The position numbers and the translations under genes are program-made. From Desulfovibrio aminophilus (lineage in GTDB: Bacteria > Desulfobacterota > Desulfovibrionia > Desulfovibrionales > Desulfovibrionaceae), in contig NZ_JAMHGA010000038.1 in assembly GCF_023660105.1 (NCBI RefSeq), positions 186,001 through 250,000 on the forward strand: a DNA stretch of 64,000 bases, given 5' to 3'. This document shows, piece after piece, positions 18,564 through 28,720 of this stretch; the stretch's first letter is position 1, and each line of letters starts with the position of its first letter. Under the pieces are notes generated by a model that saw only the letters and a list, made by a program, of their open reading frames with translations, had not been told where the DNA came from and did no database searches.

Positions 18564-20188
18564 GCCGATTCTCCGGGATGTTGCGCCGGGCGTTCCCCGG
18601 CAAGGGTGCGCAGGAGCACGTCCTCCAGGCGGTCGATCTCCACGGGCTTGGCCACGTAGGCGTCCATGCCCGCGTCCAGGCACCACTGCTCGTCCCCGGC
18701 CAGGGCGTGCGCCGTGAGCGCCACGATGGGCAGCGCCGAGTCCACGCCGGGCAGGCCCTCGCGGATGCGCTTCGTGGCCGCGATGCCGTCCAGCACGGGC
18801 ATCTGCACGTCCATGAGCACGAGGTCGCAGGGCGTTCCGGGCAGGAGGTCCAGGAGCTCCCGGCCGTTCTCCACGGCCGTGACCTTGCAGCCCCGGCGCT
18901 CCAGCCCGCGGATCACGAAGCGGCGGTTGACCAGGTTGTCCTCGGCCATGACCACGTGCCGCCCCTGGAGCGAGCCCTTGGCGGGCCTGATCGGGGCCGA
19001 GGCGGGCTCGGGCCGTTGGACCTCGTCCCGGCGCAGGATGAAGGGCGCGGTGAAATGGAAGGTGCTGCCCCGGCCCTCCTCGCTCTCGGCCCACATGGAG
19101 CCGCCCATGAGGTCCACCAGCTTGCGGCAGGTGGCCAGGCCCAGGCCCAGGCCGCCGTGGCGGCGGGTCATGTAGTCCTCCACCTGGGTGAAGCTCTCGA
19201 AGATGTCTCCCAGCCGGTCGGCCGGGATGCCGGGGCCGGTGTCGGAGACCGTGACATGCAGGTGGACCCGCTCCCGACCCGAGTCGGGGCAGCGGTCCGA
19301 GACCGCGGGGTCGCAGAGCGAGGCCCGCACGAGCACGCGGCCCTCGGAGGTGTAGCGCACGGCGTTGTGCAGAAGGTGGCCGAGGATCTGGCGCAGGCGG
19401 CCGTGGTCGCCGCCCAGGGCCAGAGGCACGTCCGAGCCGATCTCCACCGCCAGCTCCAGGCCCTTGCGCCCGGCCAGCAGCCGGTGCGGCGCGGCCACGG
19501 AGTCGAGCACGTCCTCCAGTTCGAAATCGCCCTCGCGCAGCTCGAGGATGCGGGCCTCGATCTTGGAGTAGTCGAGAATCTGGTTGATGACCGAGAGCAA
19601 GGACAGAGCCGAGTCCTTGATGAGCTCCAGGTTCTCCTGGTGCTCCTCCGGCAGCCCGGAGAGGAGCATGAGGTCGGTCATGCCCAGGATGCCGTTGAGC
19701 GGGGTGCGCAACTCATGGCTGATGGTGGCCAGGAAGGAGGTCTTGGCCTCGTTGGCGGCCTCGGCGGCGCGCATGGCGCGCAGCAGCTCCCGCTCCATGC
19801 GCGACTTGTACAGGGCCAGCTCGATGGCGGTCTGAAGGTCCCGATCCTCGTAGGGTTTCACCAGGAAGGCGTACGGCCCGGACTGTTTGGCCCGGGCCAC
19901 GGTGTCCTCGTCCCAGAAGGCCGTGAGGAAGATGATCGGGGTGTGGAACTGGCGGGTGATGCGCTCGGCGGCCTCCACGCCGTCCATCCGGCCCTTGAGC
20001 CGCACGTCCATGAGCACGAGGTCGGGCTGCTTCTCCTCGCACAGCCGGAGCGCGCTCTCGCCGCTGTCGGCCAATCCCGCCGTGGAATAGCCCAGGCGGG
20101 CCAGGGAGGCCGCCAGGGCCATGCCGATGACGCGCTCGTCGTCAACGACGAGAATGCTCGGAGGGCGTCCGCCGCCATTCTGGGCCAT
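18560..20188 (-). CDS. Hybrid sensor histidine kinase, REC-HisKA-HATPase-REC
   Basis: A 542-residue cytoplasmic protein. The N-terminal receiver has the phospho-acceptor Asp61 (LVLMDVRL) and Lys111. A HisKA dimerisation helix follows with His158 (FLATISHELRTPLNG), then HATPase_c with DTGPGIP and GGLGLGLA boxes, and a C-terminal receiver (DLVLMDVQMPVLDG). There are no membrane segments, so it takes input from the N-terminal receiver. ATG 20188 is preferred to a TTG 72 bases upstream that overlaps GGAGG, although its own ribosome site is weak. The output partner is not apparent. Confidence 0.92.
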   Translation of the reverse strand: MAQNGGGRPPSILVVDDERVIGMALAASLARLGYSTAGLADSGESALRLCEEKQPDLVLMDVRLKGRMDGVEAAERITRQFHTPIIFLTAFWDEDTVARAKQSGPYAFLVKPYEDRDLQTAIELALYKSRMERELLRAMRAAEAANEAKTSFLATISHELRTPLNGILGMTDLMLLSGLPEEHQENLELIKDSALSLLSVINQILDYSKIEARILELREGDFELEDVLDSVAAPHRLLAGRKGLELAVEIGSDVPLALGGDHGRLRQILGHLLHNAVRYTSEGRVLVRASLCDPAVSDRCPDSGRERVHLHVTVSDTGPGIPADRLGDIFESFTQVEDYMTRRHGGLGLGLATCRKLVDLMGGSMWAESEEGRGSTFHFTAPFILRRDEVQRPEPASAPIRPAKGSLQGRHVVMAEDNLVNRRFVIRGLERRGCKVTAVENGRELLDLLPGTPCDLVLMDVQMPVLDGIAATKRIREGLPGVDSALPIVALTAHALAGDEQWCLDAGMDAYVAKPVEIDRLEDVLLRTLAGERPAQHPGESA

Positions 20189-20234
20189 GCCGTTGCGTTC
20201 CACCCGGGTGATTTCCTTCGTCGGGATCAAGTGC

Positions 20235-20246
20235 TGGAATATTCCA
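20235..20246. promoter_or_regulatory. Perfect palindrome TGGAATATTCCA
   Basis: A 12-base palindrome lies 47 bases upstream of the hybrid kinase ATG in the 240-base divergent region shared with the amino acid transporter operon. It is a possible operator; the factor is unknown. Confidence 0.3.
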
Positions 20247-20428
20247 TCATTACGCCCCAACCTCCGCGCAGGTCAAGACGCGGAGGGCTCCCCGGGGCGC
20301 GAAAGCTTCCCATGGAAAGCCGCGGATGGTTGACGCTGGCGGCGTCTTGGTTGTAGTGGAAGGACTTCACCGCCACATGACTGGGAGCCGTATCACAAGT
20401 TTTCCAACCGAGATATGGAGGAAGCGCC

Positions 20429-21244
20429 ATGCTGAAGAAACTTTGCCTGCCCTTGCTCTTCGCCCTGCTCGCCCTGTCCCTCGCCGCCTGCGAGCAGAAG
20501 CCCGAGCAGAAGTCCGCCGAGCAGAAGCCCGCCGCGGCCGCGACCGAACAGGCCGCTCCCAAGAAGCTCATCGTCTTCGCCTCCGACTGCACCTGGCCCC
20601 CCATGGAGATGGTCGACGAGGCCACCAAGGACTGCAAGGGCTTCGGCCCCGACCTGGTGAAGGCCATCGCCAAGGCCGGCGGGTTCGACGTGAAGATCGA
20701 GAACACCGCCTGGGACGGCATCTTCGCCGGTCTGGCCGCGGGCAAGTACCAGGCCATTTCCTCCTCGGTCTCCATGACCGACGAGCGCAAGAAGACCATG
20801 GATTTCTCCGACCCCTACTTCGAGGTCCAGCAGGGCGTCGTGATGCCCAAGACGGCCACCGCGGCCACCCTGGCCGACCTGAAGGACAAGACCATCGGCG
20901 CGCAGATCAACACCACCGGCCACTTCACGGCCAAGAAGGTTGAGGGCGCCAAGGAAGTGAAGGGCTACGACGAAGTCGGCCTGGCCATGAAGGATCTGGT
21001 CAACGGCCGCCTGGACGCCGTCATCTGCGACGACGCCGTGGCCACCGACTACGCCCTGAACAACCCCGACTACTCCAAGACCCTGGCCGTGGCCTTCCTG
21101 GTCAAGCCCGACGCCCCCGAGTACCTGGGCTTCGCCGTGCAGAAGGGCGACAAGGCGACCCTGGACCTGATCAACAAGGGTCTGGCCGCCGTCAAGGCCA
21201 GCGGCGAGTATGACAAGATCTACGCCAAGTGGTTCAAGAAGTAG
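20429..21244 (+). CDS. Polar amino acid ABC transporter, substrate-binding lipoprotein
   Basis: A 271-residue periplasmic binding protein of the family 3 (GlnH/HisJ) fold. The lipoprotein signal ends in ALSLAAC with Cys21, followed by a Lys/Glu/Gln/Ala-rich linker of about 25 residues. Family motifs GFGPDLVKAIAK, AWDGIFAGLAAGKY and MDFSDPYFE are present, the last being the typical ligand-site strand. The two-cysteine pattern (DCTWPP, KDCKGF) may form a disulfide. ATGGAGG lies just upstream. It is the first gene of an operon with permease and ATPase; the ligand is probably a polar or branched amino acid, not determinable here. Confidence 0.93.
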   Translation: MLKKLCLPLLFALLALSLAACEQKPEQKSAEQKPAAAATEQAAPKKLIVFASDCTWPPMEMVDEATKDCKGFGPDLVKAIAKAGGFDVKIENTAWDGIFAGLAAGKYQAISSSVSMTDERKKTMDFSDPYFEVQQGVVMPKTATAATLADLKDKTIGAQINTTGHFTAKKVEGAKEVKGYDEVGLAMKDLVNGRLDAVICDDAVATDYALNNPDYSKTLAVAFLVKPDAPEYLGFAVQKGDKATLDLINKGLAAVKASGEYDKIYAKWFKK

Positions 21245-21265
21245 GTCCCAACGGCAATGAATCCC

Positions 21266-21295
21266 GGGGGCCCGGGCAATCCGGGCCCCCTTTTT
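21266..21295 (+). terminator. Intra-operon terminator after the binding-protein gene
   Basis: GGGGGCCCGG-GCAAT-CCGGGCCCCC followed by TTTTT is a strong hairpin between the binding protein and permease genes. Partial termination here would give the excess of binding protein usual for such transporters. Confidence 0.88.
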
Positions 21296-21319
21296 CATGA
21301 CCTCCAACCAGCACTTGCC

Positions 21320-22100
21320 ATGAGCACAAAGCCCCTCTCCATAGACGTCAGCGACGGCGCGGCCATTCCCCGCAAGAAAGACCGGGGGCTCTTCTCGGCC
21401 TGGTGGCTGTCCTTCTTCGGCGCGCTGGCCATCACGGCCTTTCTCTGCATCACCCGGCCGGACCCCTATCTGCGCATCCTGGCCTTCGTCCCGGACGGCA
21501 TCCTGGTGACTTTCCAGGTGACCACCCTGTCCATTCTCCTGGCCCTGGTGCTCGGACTCATCACCGGACTGGGGCGCATCTCGCGCAACCGGGCCCTGAA
21601 CCTCATCGCCTCCACCTATGTGGAGGTGATCCGCGGCATCCCCCTGCTGGTGCAGCTTTTCTACATCTACTACGCCCTGGCCGCCATTCCCTACGTAAGC
21701 AAGCTGCCCCCCCTGGCCTCGGCCGTCATCGCCATGGGCTTCTGCTACGGCGCGTACATGGGCGAGGTCTTCCGCGCGGGCATCGAGTCCATCGACAAGG
21801 GCCAGACCGAGGCGGCCCGCTCGCTGGGATTCAACCGCCGCCAGACCATGCTCCTGGTCATCCTGCCCCAGGCCTGGCGCACCATCCTGCCGCCGGTGGG
21901 CAACGAATTCATCGCCCTGCTCAAGGACAGCTCCCTGGTCTCCATCCTGGCCGTGGCCGATCTGCTGCGCCGGGGGCGGGAGTTCGCCGGAGAGACCTTC
22001 TTCTACTTCGAGGCCTACACCATCGTGGCCCTGGTCTACCTGATCATCACGCTGGTTCTGTCCAAGGGCGTCAGCCACATGGAATCAAGGCTCAATTACT

Positions 22101-22114
<14 letters not shown>
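21320..22114 (+). CDS. Polar amino acid ABC transporter, permease
   Basis: A 264-residue inner-membrane permease of the HisM/GlnP family. Hydrophobic helices begin near residues 32, 60 and 95. The EAA loop contacting the ATPase is [23 protein letters not shown] (about residues 155-177), and [14 protein letters not shown] is the typical motif. ATG 21320 is chosen as the first Met after the terminator hairpin; its ribosome site is poor. The 3' end overlaps the ATPase gene by 14 bases. Confidence 0.93.
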
Positions 22115-22841
<727 letters not shown>

Positions 22842-22848
22842 AAACGAA

Positions 22849-22877
22849 AAGCGGCGGGGCATCGCGCCCCGCCGCTT
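22849..22877. terminator. Terminator between the transporter operon and fdhE
   Basis: AAGCGGCGGGGC-ATCGC-GCCCCGCCGCTT is a 12-bp stem. It has an A-rich left flank (T-run for the minus strand) and CCCTTC on the right. It serves both convergent transcription units. Confidence 0.8.
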
Positions 22878-22902
22878 CCCTTCAATCCTCTTCCAGGCCC
22901 GT

Positions 22903-23808
22903 TCAGAGCACCGCATTCCAGGCATGCCCCGCCAGGGGCGCATAGCCCTGCTCGCGGGCCAGCACCTCCAGTGGCAGCATGGCCAGGGCGGCCATGTCCG
23001 GCTCCGGGACGTCCACCAGCTCCCCCGTGTCCAGGCACAGGCAATAGGTCTTGCAGCTCCGGCAGACGTCCACCCGCTCGAAGGGCCGGTCGGCCACGTG
23101 CAGGTGGAAGAGCTGCTCCGGCTCCTCGGTGCCGCAGGCCGGACAGAAGACCCGCTTGCAGCGCCACTGGGTGGAGCAGGTGCCGCAGCGCATCCAACGC
23201 TGGCCGCCGTGGGCCTGGATGAAATCCGACTCATCGCGCACGCGCACGAGCTGGGAGTAGTTCGGCGCGCCGCCGCAGACCGGGCATGAGCCGCGCAGCC
23301 AGGACAGCCCCTTGATCCGCTCGGCAAGGTCCCTGGCCTGACGCTCCACGAACGGTTTGGCGATCTGGGCGGCGGCGAAGCCCAACACATCCTCCGAAAC
23401 GCCCGCCGGGGGCCGGACCTTGGCCTCGAATGCCAGGGCGAACAACGCGTCCGCCGGCATTGAGCCGTCGGCCAGACTCCGGCGCAATGCCGTCAATTCT
23501 CCCGCCAGGGCGGGAAAAGCTTGCTCCATGACCGGCAGGAGCTTCGAGGCGGCCTCGCCCAGCGCGGGGCCGGGATTCTGGAATCCCGAATCAGCCAGAA
23601 GCCAGACACCCTGACCAAACCGCGCGAGGTCCGGTTCCGGCGTCGCGCCGCGCCATCCCGGAGCCTGTTCCCGTATCTCGGCCTGGGCGGCCAGCACCGG
23701 ACCGAAGGCCGAAAACAGGGTCTCCAGGGCCGGGGCCTGGCCCGCGAACCGCCGCGCATCGTTCAGGATGCGCCGTCCTTCCTCGGTCATCCGCTCAGCG
23801 CCGTGCAT
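22903..23808 (-). CDS. fdhE: Formate dehydrogenase accessory protein FdhE
   Basis: A 301-residue cytoplasmic maturation factor. Four CXXC-type knuckles lie in the C-terminal half (CPVCGG, CGTC, CPACGTEE, CRSCKTYC), the rubredoxin-like iron/zinc sites of FdhE. FdhE proteins bind the formate dehydrogenase catalytic subunit before Tat export. AGGAGA lies 6 bases before ATG 23808. It is third in the operon fdhA1-fdhB1-fdhE and likely serves both formate dehydrogenases of the window, since the second unit lacks its own. Confidence 0.93.
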   Translation of the reverse strand: MHGAERMTEEGRRILNDARRFAGQAPALETLFSAFGPVLAAQAEIREQAPGWRGATPEPDLARFGQGVWLLADSGFQNPGPALGEAASKLLPVMEQAFPALAGELTALRRSLADGSMPADALFALAFEAKVRPPAGVSEDVLGFAAAQIAKPFVERQARDLAERIKGLSWLRGSCPVCGGAPNYSQLVRVRDESDFIQAHGGQRWMRCGTCSTQWRCKRVFCPACGTEEPEQLFHLHVADRPFERVDVCRSCKTYCLCLDTGELVDVPEPDMAALAMLPLEVLAREQGYAPLAGHAWNAVL

Positions 23809-23901
23809 CTGCTGTCTCCTCTTGTGATCGAAGTGGGCGAGGCCGCCCGCGCCAAGGCGGGGCGGCCTCGCGACAACCGGGAACCGGAGGTGTCCCCGGG
23901 T

Positions 23902-24627
23902 TCAACCTTGAATGTTTCCCACCATGCGCTTGAGCGGCGCGAACACACCCGCCAGGAGCTGCCCCCTGGTCAGGAGCCGCGGGGCCTGGGCCACGGCGAA
24001 CTTATGGTACATCGCCGGGTCCTCGGCCACCAGGTAAATCACCGCCACATCCTTCGGGTTCAACAGCTGGGCCTTGGGCGACTCCTTCTTGATCACCGCC
24101 AGCCGAGCCTCGGCCTTCTTCAGGATCTCATCCCGCTCACCGAAGCTCATGGCCCCCATGGCGCAGGTCTTCACGCACATGGGCAGCAGATTGGCCTTCA
24201 CCCGGTCGATGCACATGTCGCACTTGACGATCTGCTTGGTTTGCGGATTCTGCCGCGGGATGTCGTAGGGACAGGCCCCGCGGATGACGTCGAAGTCCTC
24301 CTGGGCGGTCTTCTCCGTGTAGATCACGGCCCCGGTGGCCGCATCCTGGAGAATGGCGCCCTCCACGCCGGAGGCCTGCTTGCAGGGGGCCTCCAGGCAA
24401 TGGCGGCACTGGTCCGGGAAGAAGTTCCAGAAGACCTTGCCGCTCTTGTCCATGTGCTCACTGAAGCGCACGAGTTTCAAGTTGTAGGGAGTCAGGTCCG
24501 GGGGATTCTGGTGTGTGCCCGTCTGCTTGGTGGGCACGGCCGGCATCCCCTTCCACTCCTTGCAGGCCACCTGGCAACCCCGGCAGGCCGTGCAGCGCGT
24601 GGTGTCGACGAGAAACGCCTTGGGCAT
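23902..24627 (-). CDS. fdhB: Formate dehydrogenase iron-sulfur subunit (unit 1)
   Basis: A 241-residue electron-transfer subunit with four ferredoxin-type [4Fe-4S] cysteine clusters: CTACRGCQVAC at residues 12-22, CRHCLEAPC near 74, CDMCIDR near 136, and CVKTC near 151. It carries electrons from the FdhA site to periplasmic cytochromes c. There is no signal peptide, so it is exported bound to the Tat substrate FdhA. No C-terminal membrane anchor is present, which indicates a soluble FdhAB of the Desulfovibrio type. It is highly similar to the copy at 27977-28702. Confidence 0.95.
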   Translation of the reverse strand: MPKAFLVDTTRCTACRGCQVACKEWKGMPAVPTKQTGTHQNPPDLTPYNLKLVRFSEHMDKSGKVFWNFFPDQCRHCLEAPCKQASGVEGAILQDAATGAVIYTEKTAQEDFDVIRGACPYDIPRQNPQTKQIVKCDMCIDRVKANLLPMCVKTCAMGAMSFGERDEILKKAEARLAVIKKESPKAQLLNPKDVAVIYLVAEDPAMYHKFAVAQAPRLLTRGQLLAGVFAPLKRMVGNIQG

Positions 24628-24684
24628 GAGAGTGCTCCTTGCATCTTCGGGCGGGCGCGGTACGCCGCGCCCGCCCGGTTACGC

Positions 24685-27600
24685 CTACAGTTCGGTCACC
24701 TTGTCGGCCTTGCGGATGTTCACCAGGCTGGCCTTGTATTCCGGGATGGTGGTGTTGGGGTCGCCCACCGCCGCCGTCAGCCGGTTCACCGCATCACCGC
24801 ATTTGGGTGTGGTCCAACCGAAACAGAAGGGCATGCCTATCTCATGCACGGTTTTGCCCTGAACGCGCAAGGGGCGCATGCGGACCGTGACCATGGCCAC
24901 GGCCTGCACCTGACCCCGGGCGCTCTCGACAATGACCACGTCGCCGTTCTTGATGCCCTTCTCCTTGGCCAGCTGCGGGCTCATCTCCACGTACTGCTGG
25001 GGCTCGGCCTCCAGCAGGGGCGGAGTGTTGCGGGTCTCGCCGCCGCCGCACCAGTGCTCGGTCATGGAGTAGGTGGTGAGCACGATGGGGAAGCGCGGAT
25101 CGGCCGGAGCCGCCAGCACGTCCTTGTCGCTGCTCACCGACTTGTAGCAGGGGCTGTTGAGCTGCTTGGAGAAGCCGTGGGCCTTCACCGGCGTCTCGGC
25201 GGGCTCGTAGTGTTCGGGGAGCGGTCCGTCCTCGCGGCCGGGACCGTAGAGCTGGGCATGCCCCTCGGTGTGCATGATGAAGGGGTACTTGCCCTTGCCC
25301 GAGGACATCGGCGGCCAGCCGCCGTCGGGCACGTCGCCCACCCACTTGCCGTCCTCCCAGGCGATGACCGCCTTGGCGGGGTTGTAGGGCTTGCCGTCCT
25401 TGTCCACCGAGGCCCGGTTGTACAGGATGCGCCGGTTGACCGGCCAGGCCCAGGAGAACTTGGGGTAGAGGTTGATGGCCGCCTGCATGGGCGTCTGGGA
25501 GAGATCCCGACGCTTGGCGAGGTTGCCCTCGGCCTCGGTGTAGCCGCCGCAGTAGAGCCAGTTCAGGCTGCTGGTGGAGCCGTCGGCCTGGAGATTGGGG
25601 AAGCCCGGCACGAGCTGGCCCTTCTTGTACTCCTTGTCGCCGATCTTCACGTCCTTGGTGAAGAAGCCGTTGATCCTCTTGGCCACGGTCTCGGGATCGT
25701 AGGTCGCGGGCCAGTCCATCTTGAGCACGGGCTCGGTGAAGGTTCCGCCCTCGGCCTGGTAGAGCTTGCGCACCGCGTTCATGATCTCCACCACCATGCC
25801 GCCCATGGGCTTGCACTGGCCGATGGGTTCCGCGGCCTTGTAGTGCCACATGTGCCAGCGGCCGGAGTTGGAGACGGTGCCGTCCTTTTCGCCGCGCTGC
25901 GCCGAAGGCAGGAGGAAGACCTCCGTCTTCACCTTCGCGGGATCGGTCCCCGGCTGATGCCAGAAGTCGCTCGTCTCGGTGTGGTGCAGTTCGCCCACCA
26001 CCAGCCAATCGAGGTTCTCCATGGCCCTGCGCACCTTGTGGGTGTTCGGGGCGCTCTGGGCCGGGTTGGTGCCGAAGATGAAGCCGCCCTTGATGGCGCC
26101 CTTGTACATGCGGTCGAAGAGGAAGATGTACGAGTAGTCCTCTCCGGGCTCGGTCTTGGGCAGCCAGTCATAGCCGAAGCCGTTCTGCTCCGTGCCGTTG
26201 TCGCCGAACCAGGCCTTGAGCAGGCTGACCACGTACTTGGGCCGGTTCTGCCACCAGTTGGCGCTCAGCGGGTCCTTGGACACCGGGGTGTTGGCCTTCT
26301 GGTACTCCTCCAGCGTGGGCCATCCGGCGTGCGGCATGGGCAGATAGCCGGGCAGGATGTGGTAGAGGATGCAGTGGTCCGTGGAGCCCTGCACGTTGGG
26401 TTCGCCGCGCAGGGCGTTGATGCCGCCGCCCGCCACGCCGATGTTGCCGAGCAGGAGCTGGATGATCGCCGACAGGCGGATGTTCTGCACGCCCACGGTG
26501 TGCTGGGTCCAGCCCAGGGCGTACATGACGGTCCCGGCCTTGTCCGGCTTGCCGGTGGCCGCGAAGGCCTTGTAGACCTTGAGCAGATCGTCCTTGGAGA
26601 CGCCCGTGATGTCGGAAACCTTGTTCAGGTCATAGCGGGAGTAGTGCGCCTTGAGCAACTGGAACACGCAACGAGGATGCTTGAACGACGGGTCCCGCTT
26701 GGGTACGCCGTTCTCGTCCTTCTCGAAGGCCCACTGGCTCTTGTCGTACTTCCGCTTGGCCGGGTCGTAGCCCGCGAACAGGCCATCCTTGAACGAGTAT
26801 TTCTCGCCGACGATGAAGGCCGAGTTGGTGTATTCGGCCACGTACTCCTTGAAATACAAGTTGTTGTCCAGGATGTATTTGACCATGCCGCCCATGAAGG
26901 CGATGTCCGTTCCCGAGCGCAACGGCACATGGAACGTGCTCCGGGCCGAAGTCCTGGAGAACTTGGGATCCACATGGATGACCGGCGCGCCCTTGTCCTT
27001 GGCGCGCAGCACCCACTTGAAGGAAATGGGGTGATGCTCCGCAGCGTTGGAGCCCATGATCAGCACCGCGTCGGCATTGCCGATGTCGGTGTAGTGATTC
27101 GTCATCGCACCGCGTCCGAACGACTCTCCCAGAGCCGCTACAGTGGCGCTGTGTCAGATACGGGCCTGATGGTCCATGTGGACCACGCCCAGGCCGCGAA
27201 GCATCTGGTGCGAGAGTGCGCACTCCTCGTTGTCCATCTGGGAGGTTCCCAGCTGGAACATGGATTCAAGGCGGTTCACCCGGCGTCCCTGGGAGTCCGT
27301 GGCGATGAAGTCGCGGTCACGGGTCGTCTTGACATGGCGGGCGATGCGGTCCAGCGTCCAGGCCCAGTCCTTCTCCTCCCATTTGTCTCCGCCGGGAGCG
27401 CGGTACAGGGGCTTTGTCAGCCGGTGGTCGTTGACGTGCATGGACAGCAGGGCCGCGCCCTTGGCGCACAGGCCGCCCTCGCTCACCGGGTAGTCCGGGT
27501 CGCCTTCCACGCTGATGATCTTGCCGTCCTTGACGCTGAAGATGGTGTTGCAGCAACAGGAGCAGAACGGACAGATGGAGATGACCTCCTTCGCCCCCTC

Positions 27601-27720
27601 GATCTTCAGCCCGGCCGCGTAGGCGCGGACCGGCCCGAGATCGAGCCCGAAGCGGCCCAGGGTCAGGCCCGCCAGGCCCGCCCCCGCGGCCTTCATGAAC
27701 GTTCGCCGTGTAATGGCCAT
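24685..27720 (-). CDS. fdhA: Formate dehydrogenase catalytic subunit, selenocysteine type (unit 1)
   Basis: A 1011-residue molybdo/tungsto-pterin enzyme oxidising formate to CO2. The Tat signal TRRTFMKAAGAG is at the N-terminus. A [4Fe-4S] cluster is held by Cys50, Cys53, Cys57 and Cys85 (CX2CX3CX27C). An in-frame TGA at 27156-27154 codes residue 189, in the context QARI-U-HSATVAALGESFGRGAMTNHY, exactly where formate dehydrogenases have Sec or Cys. The frame continues uninterrupted to 24685 on both sides, so this is recoding, not a broken gene. ATG 27720 is chosen since AAGGAG lies 7 bases upstream; the GTG before it is too close. It heads fdhA1-fdhB1-fdhE. Confidence 0.94.
27130..27156 (-). 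promoter_or_regulatory. Sec UGA codon with candidate bacterial SECIS hairpin
   Basis: Directly 3' of the UGA the mRNA can fold CAGCGCC against GGCUCUG (27151-27145 with 27136-27130; one internal mismatch) around the 8-base loop ACUGUAGC. The loop contains GU 13-14 bases after the UGA, the type of loop SelB recognises. The cysteine paralogue does not conserve this stem. Confidence 0.6.
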
Positions 27721-27842
27721 GCGCACTCTCCTTGAACGTGTCTGCCCGGCCCGGGAGCCGCAAGGGACCGGAGTGATCGAAAAACGCGGCTCCTTTTCCG
27801 CCCCGATCCTGGCATGTCACGCGGCGGCGGGTCAACGCGAAT

Positions 27843-27900
27843 GGTCAAAAAATACAGTAAGTTATTAATATTATCTTAAACATATAGTCGTTTTGGCACC
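27843..27900 (-). promoter_or_regulatory. Conserved 58-base upstream element of fdhA1
   Basis: Aligns without gaps to 31884-31941 upstream of fdhA2. On the minus strand the shared blocks are GGTGCCA, ATATGTTT-A, TAATATT and TTTTTTG-CC at equal spacing. It lies about 120 bases before the fdhA1 ATG. The surrounding sequence is not conserved, which points to a promoter/operator shared by the two formate dehydrogenase units. Confidence 0.6.
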
Positions 27901-27913
27901 AGCCGCGGCATCC

Positions 27914-27952
27914 CGAAAAACAGCGGGGCCGCTCCCAAGGAAGCGGCCCCGC
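27914..27952 (-). terminator. Terminator of the fdhA2-fdhB2 unit
   Basis: On the minus strand GCGGGGCCGCT and AGCGGCCCCGC form an 11-bp stem followed by TGTTTTT. It begins 25 bases after the fdhB2 stop and separates the two formate dehydrogenase operons. Confidence 0.88.
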
Positions 27953-27976
27953 CCGATCACGTCGAGCGCGGCGCGC

Positions 27977-28702
27977 TCAACCGCGCAAGGCCCGGGCCAC
28001 GCGCCGCAACGGCGACGCCAGCCCGGCCAGCATCTGCTGGCGGGTCAGGAGCCCTGGCGCTTCGGCCACGGCGAATTCATGGTACTTCTTGGGCTCGTCC
28101 GCCACCAGGTAGATGACCGAGACGTCGTCCGGGTTGCAGAGTTGGGCCTTGGGGAACTTCTTCTTGACCGCGGCCAGGCGGTCTCCGGCCATCTTGAGCA
28201 TGGTCGCGCGCTCGCCGAAGTTCATGGCCCCCATGGCGCAGGACTTCACGCACATGGGCAGCAGGTTGGCCTGGACGCGGTCGATGCACATGTCGCACTT
28301 GACGATGCGCCTGGTGGCCGGATCCAGCCTCGGGATGTCGTAGGGACAGGCCCCGTGGATCACCTCGAAGTCTTCCTGGGCCGTCTTCTCCGTGAAGATC
28401 ACCGCTCCGGTGGCGGGATTCTGAATGATGGCCCCCTCCACGCCGGAGGCCTGCTTGCAGGGAGCCTCCAGGCAATGGCGGCACTGGTCCGGGAAGAAGT
28501 ACCAGGAAACCACTCCGTTCTTGTCCATATGCTCGCTGAAGCGCACGAGCTTGAAGTTGTTCGGATTGAGGTCCGGCGGATTCTGATGCGTGCCCGTCTG
28601 CTTCGTGGGCACGGCGGGCAGCCCCTTCCACTCCTTGCAGGCCACCTGGCAACCTCGGCAGGCCGTGCATTTCGTCGTATCGATGAAGAACGCCTTGGGC
28701 AT
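27977..28702 (-). CDS. fdhB: Formate dehydrogenase iron-sulfur subunit (unit 2)
   Basis: A 241-residue paralogue of the unit 1 FdhB with the same length and the same four [4Fe-4S] motifs (CTACRGCQVAC, CRHCLEAPC, CDMCIDR, CVKSC). Differences are concentrated in the C-terminal 60 residues. The ATG at 28702 follows AAAGGAG and lies 18 bases after the fdhA2 stop. It receives electrons from FdhA2. The near identity suggests a tandem duplication of an fdhAB block followed by divergence of the catalytic subunit. Confidence 0.95.
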   Translation of the reverse strand: MPKAFFIDTTKCTACRGCQVACKEWKGLPAVPTKQTGTHQNPPDLNPNNFKLVRFSEHMDKNGVVSWYFFPDQCRHCLEAPCKQASGVEGAIIQNPATGAVIFTEKTAQEDFEVIHGACPYDIPRLDPATRRIVKCDMCIDRVQANLLPMCVKSCAMGAMNFGERATMLKMAGDRLAAVKKKFPKAQLCNPDDVSVIYLVADEPKKYHEFAVAEAPGLLTRQQMLAGLASPLRRVARALRG

Positions 28703-28720
28703 GGTCGTCGCTCCTTTGAG

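Noticed and set aside
17448-19094. 548-codon minus frame as a longer AI-2E permease
   Set aside because: The first 177 residues are another frame of the hybrid kinase gene. The permease begins at ATG 18563 with the usual ATGA overlap.
27105-27156. Apparent frame break in fdhA1
   Set aside because: The single TGA is in frame at the Sec/Cys position of the family, and the frame continues without a shift on both sides. This is selenocysteine recoding, not a pseudogene.
23521-27735. 1404-codon open frame antisense to fdhE, fdhB1 and fdhA1
   Set aside because: Composition is that of a shadow frame and it covers three clear genes on the other strand. The same happens at 27893-31879 over the second unit.
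27894-27910. TGGCAC as a sigma-54 -24 box near fdh genes (also at 31935)
   Set aside because: No TTGC follows five bases later, and the orientation points away from fdhA.
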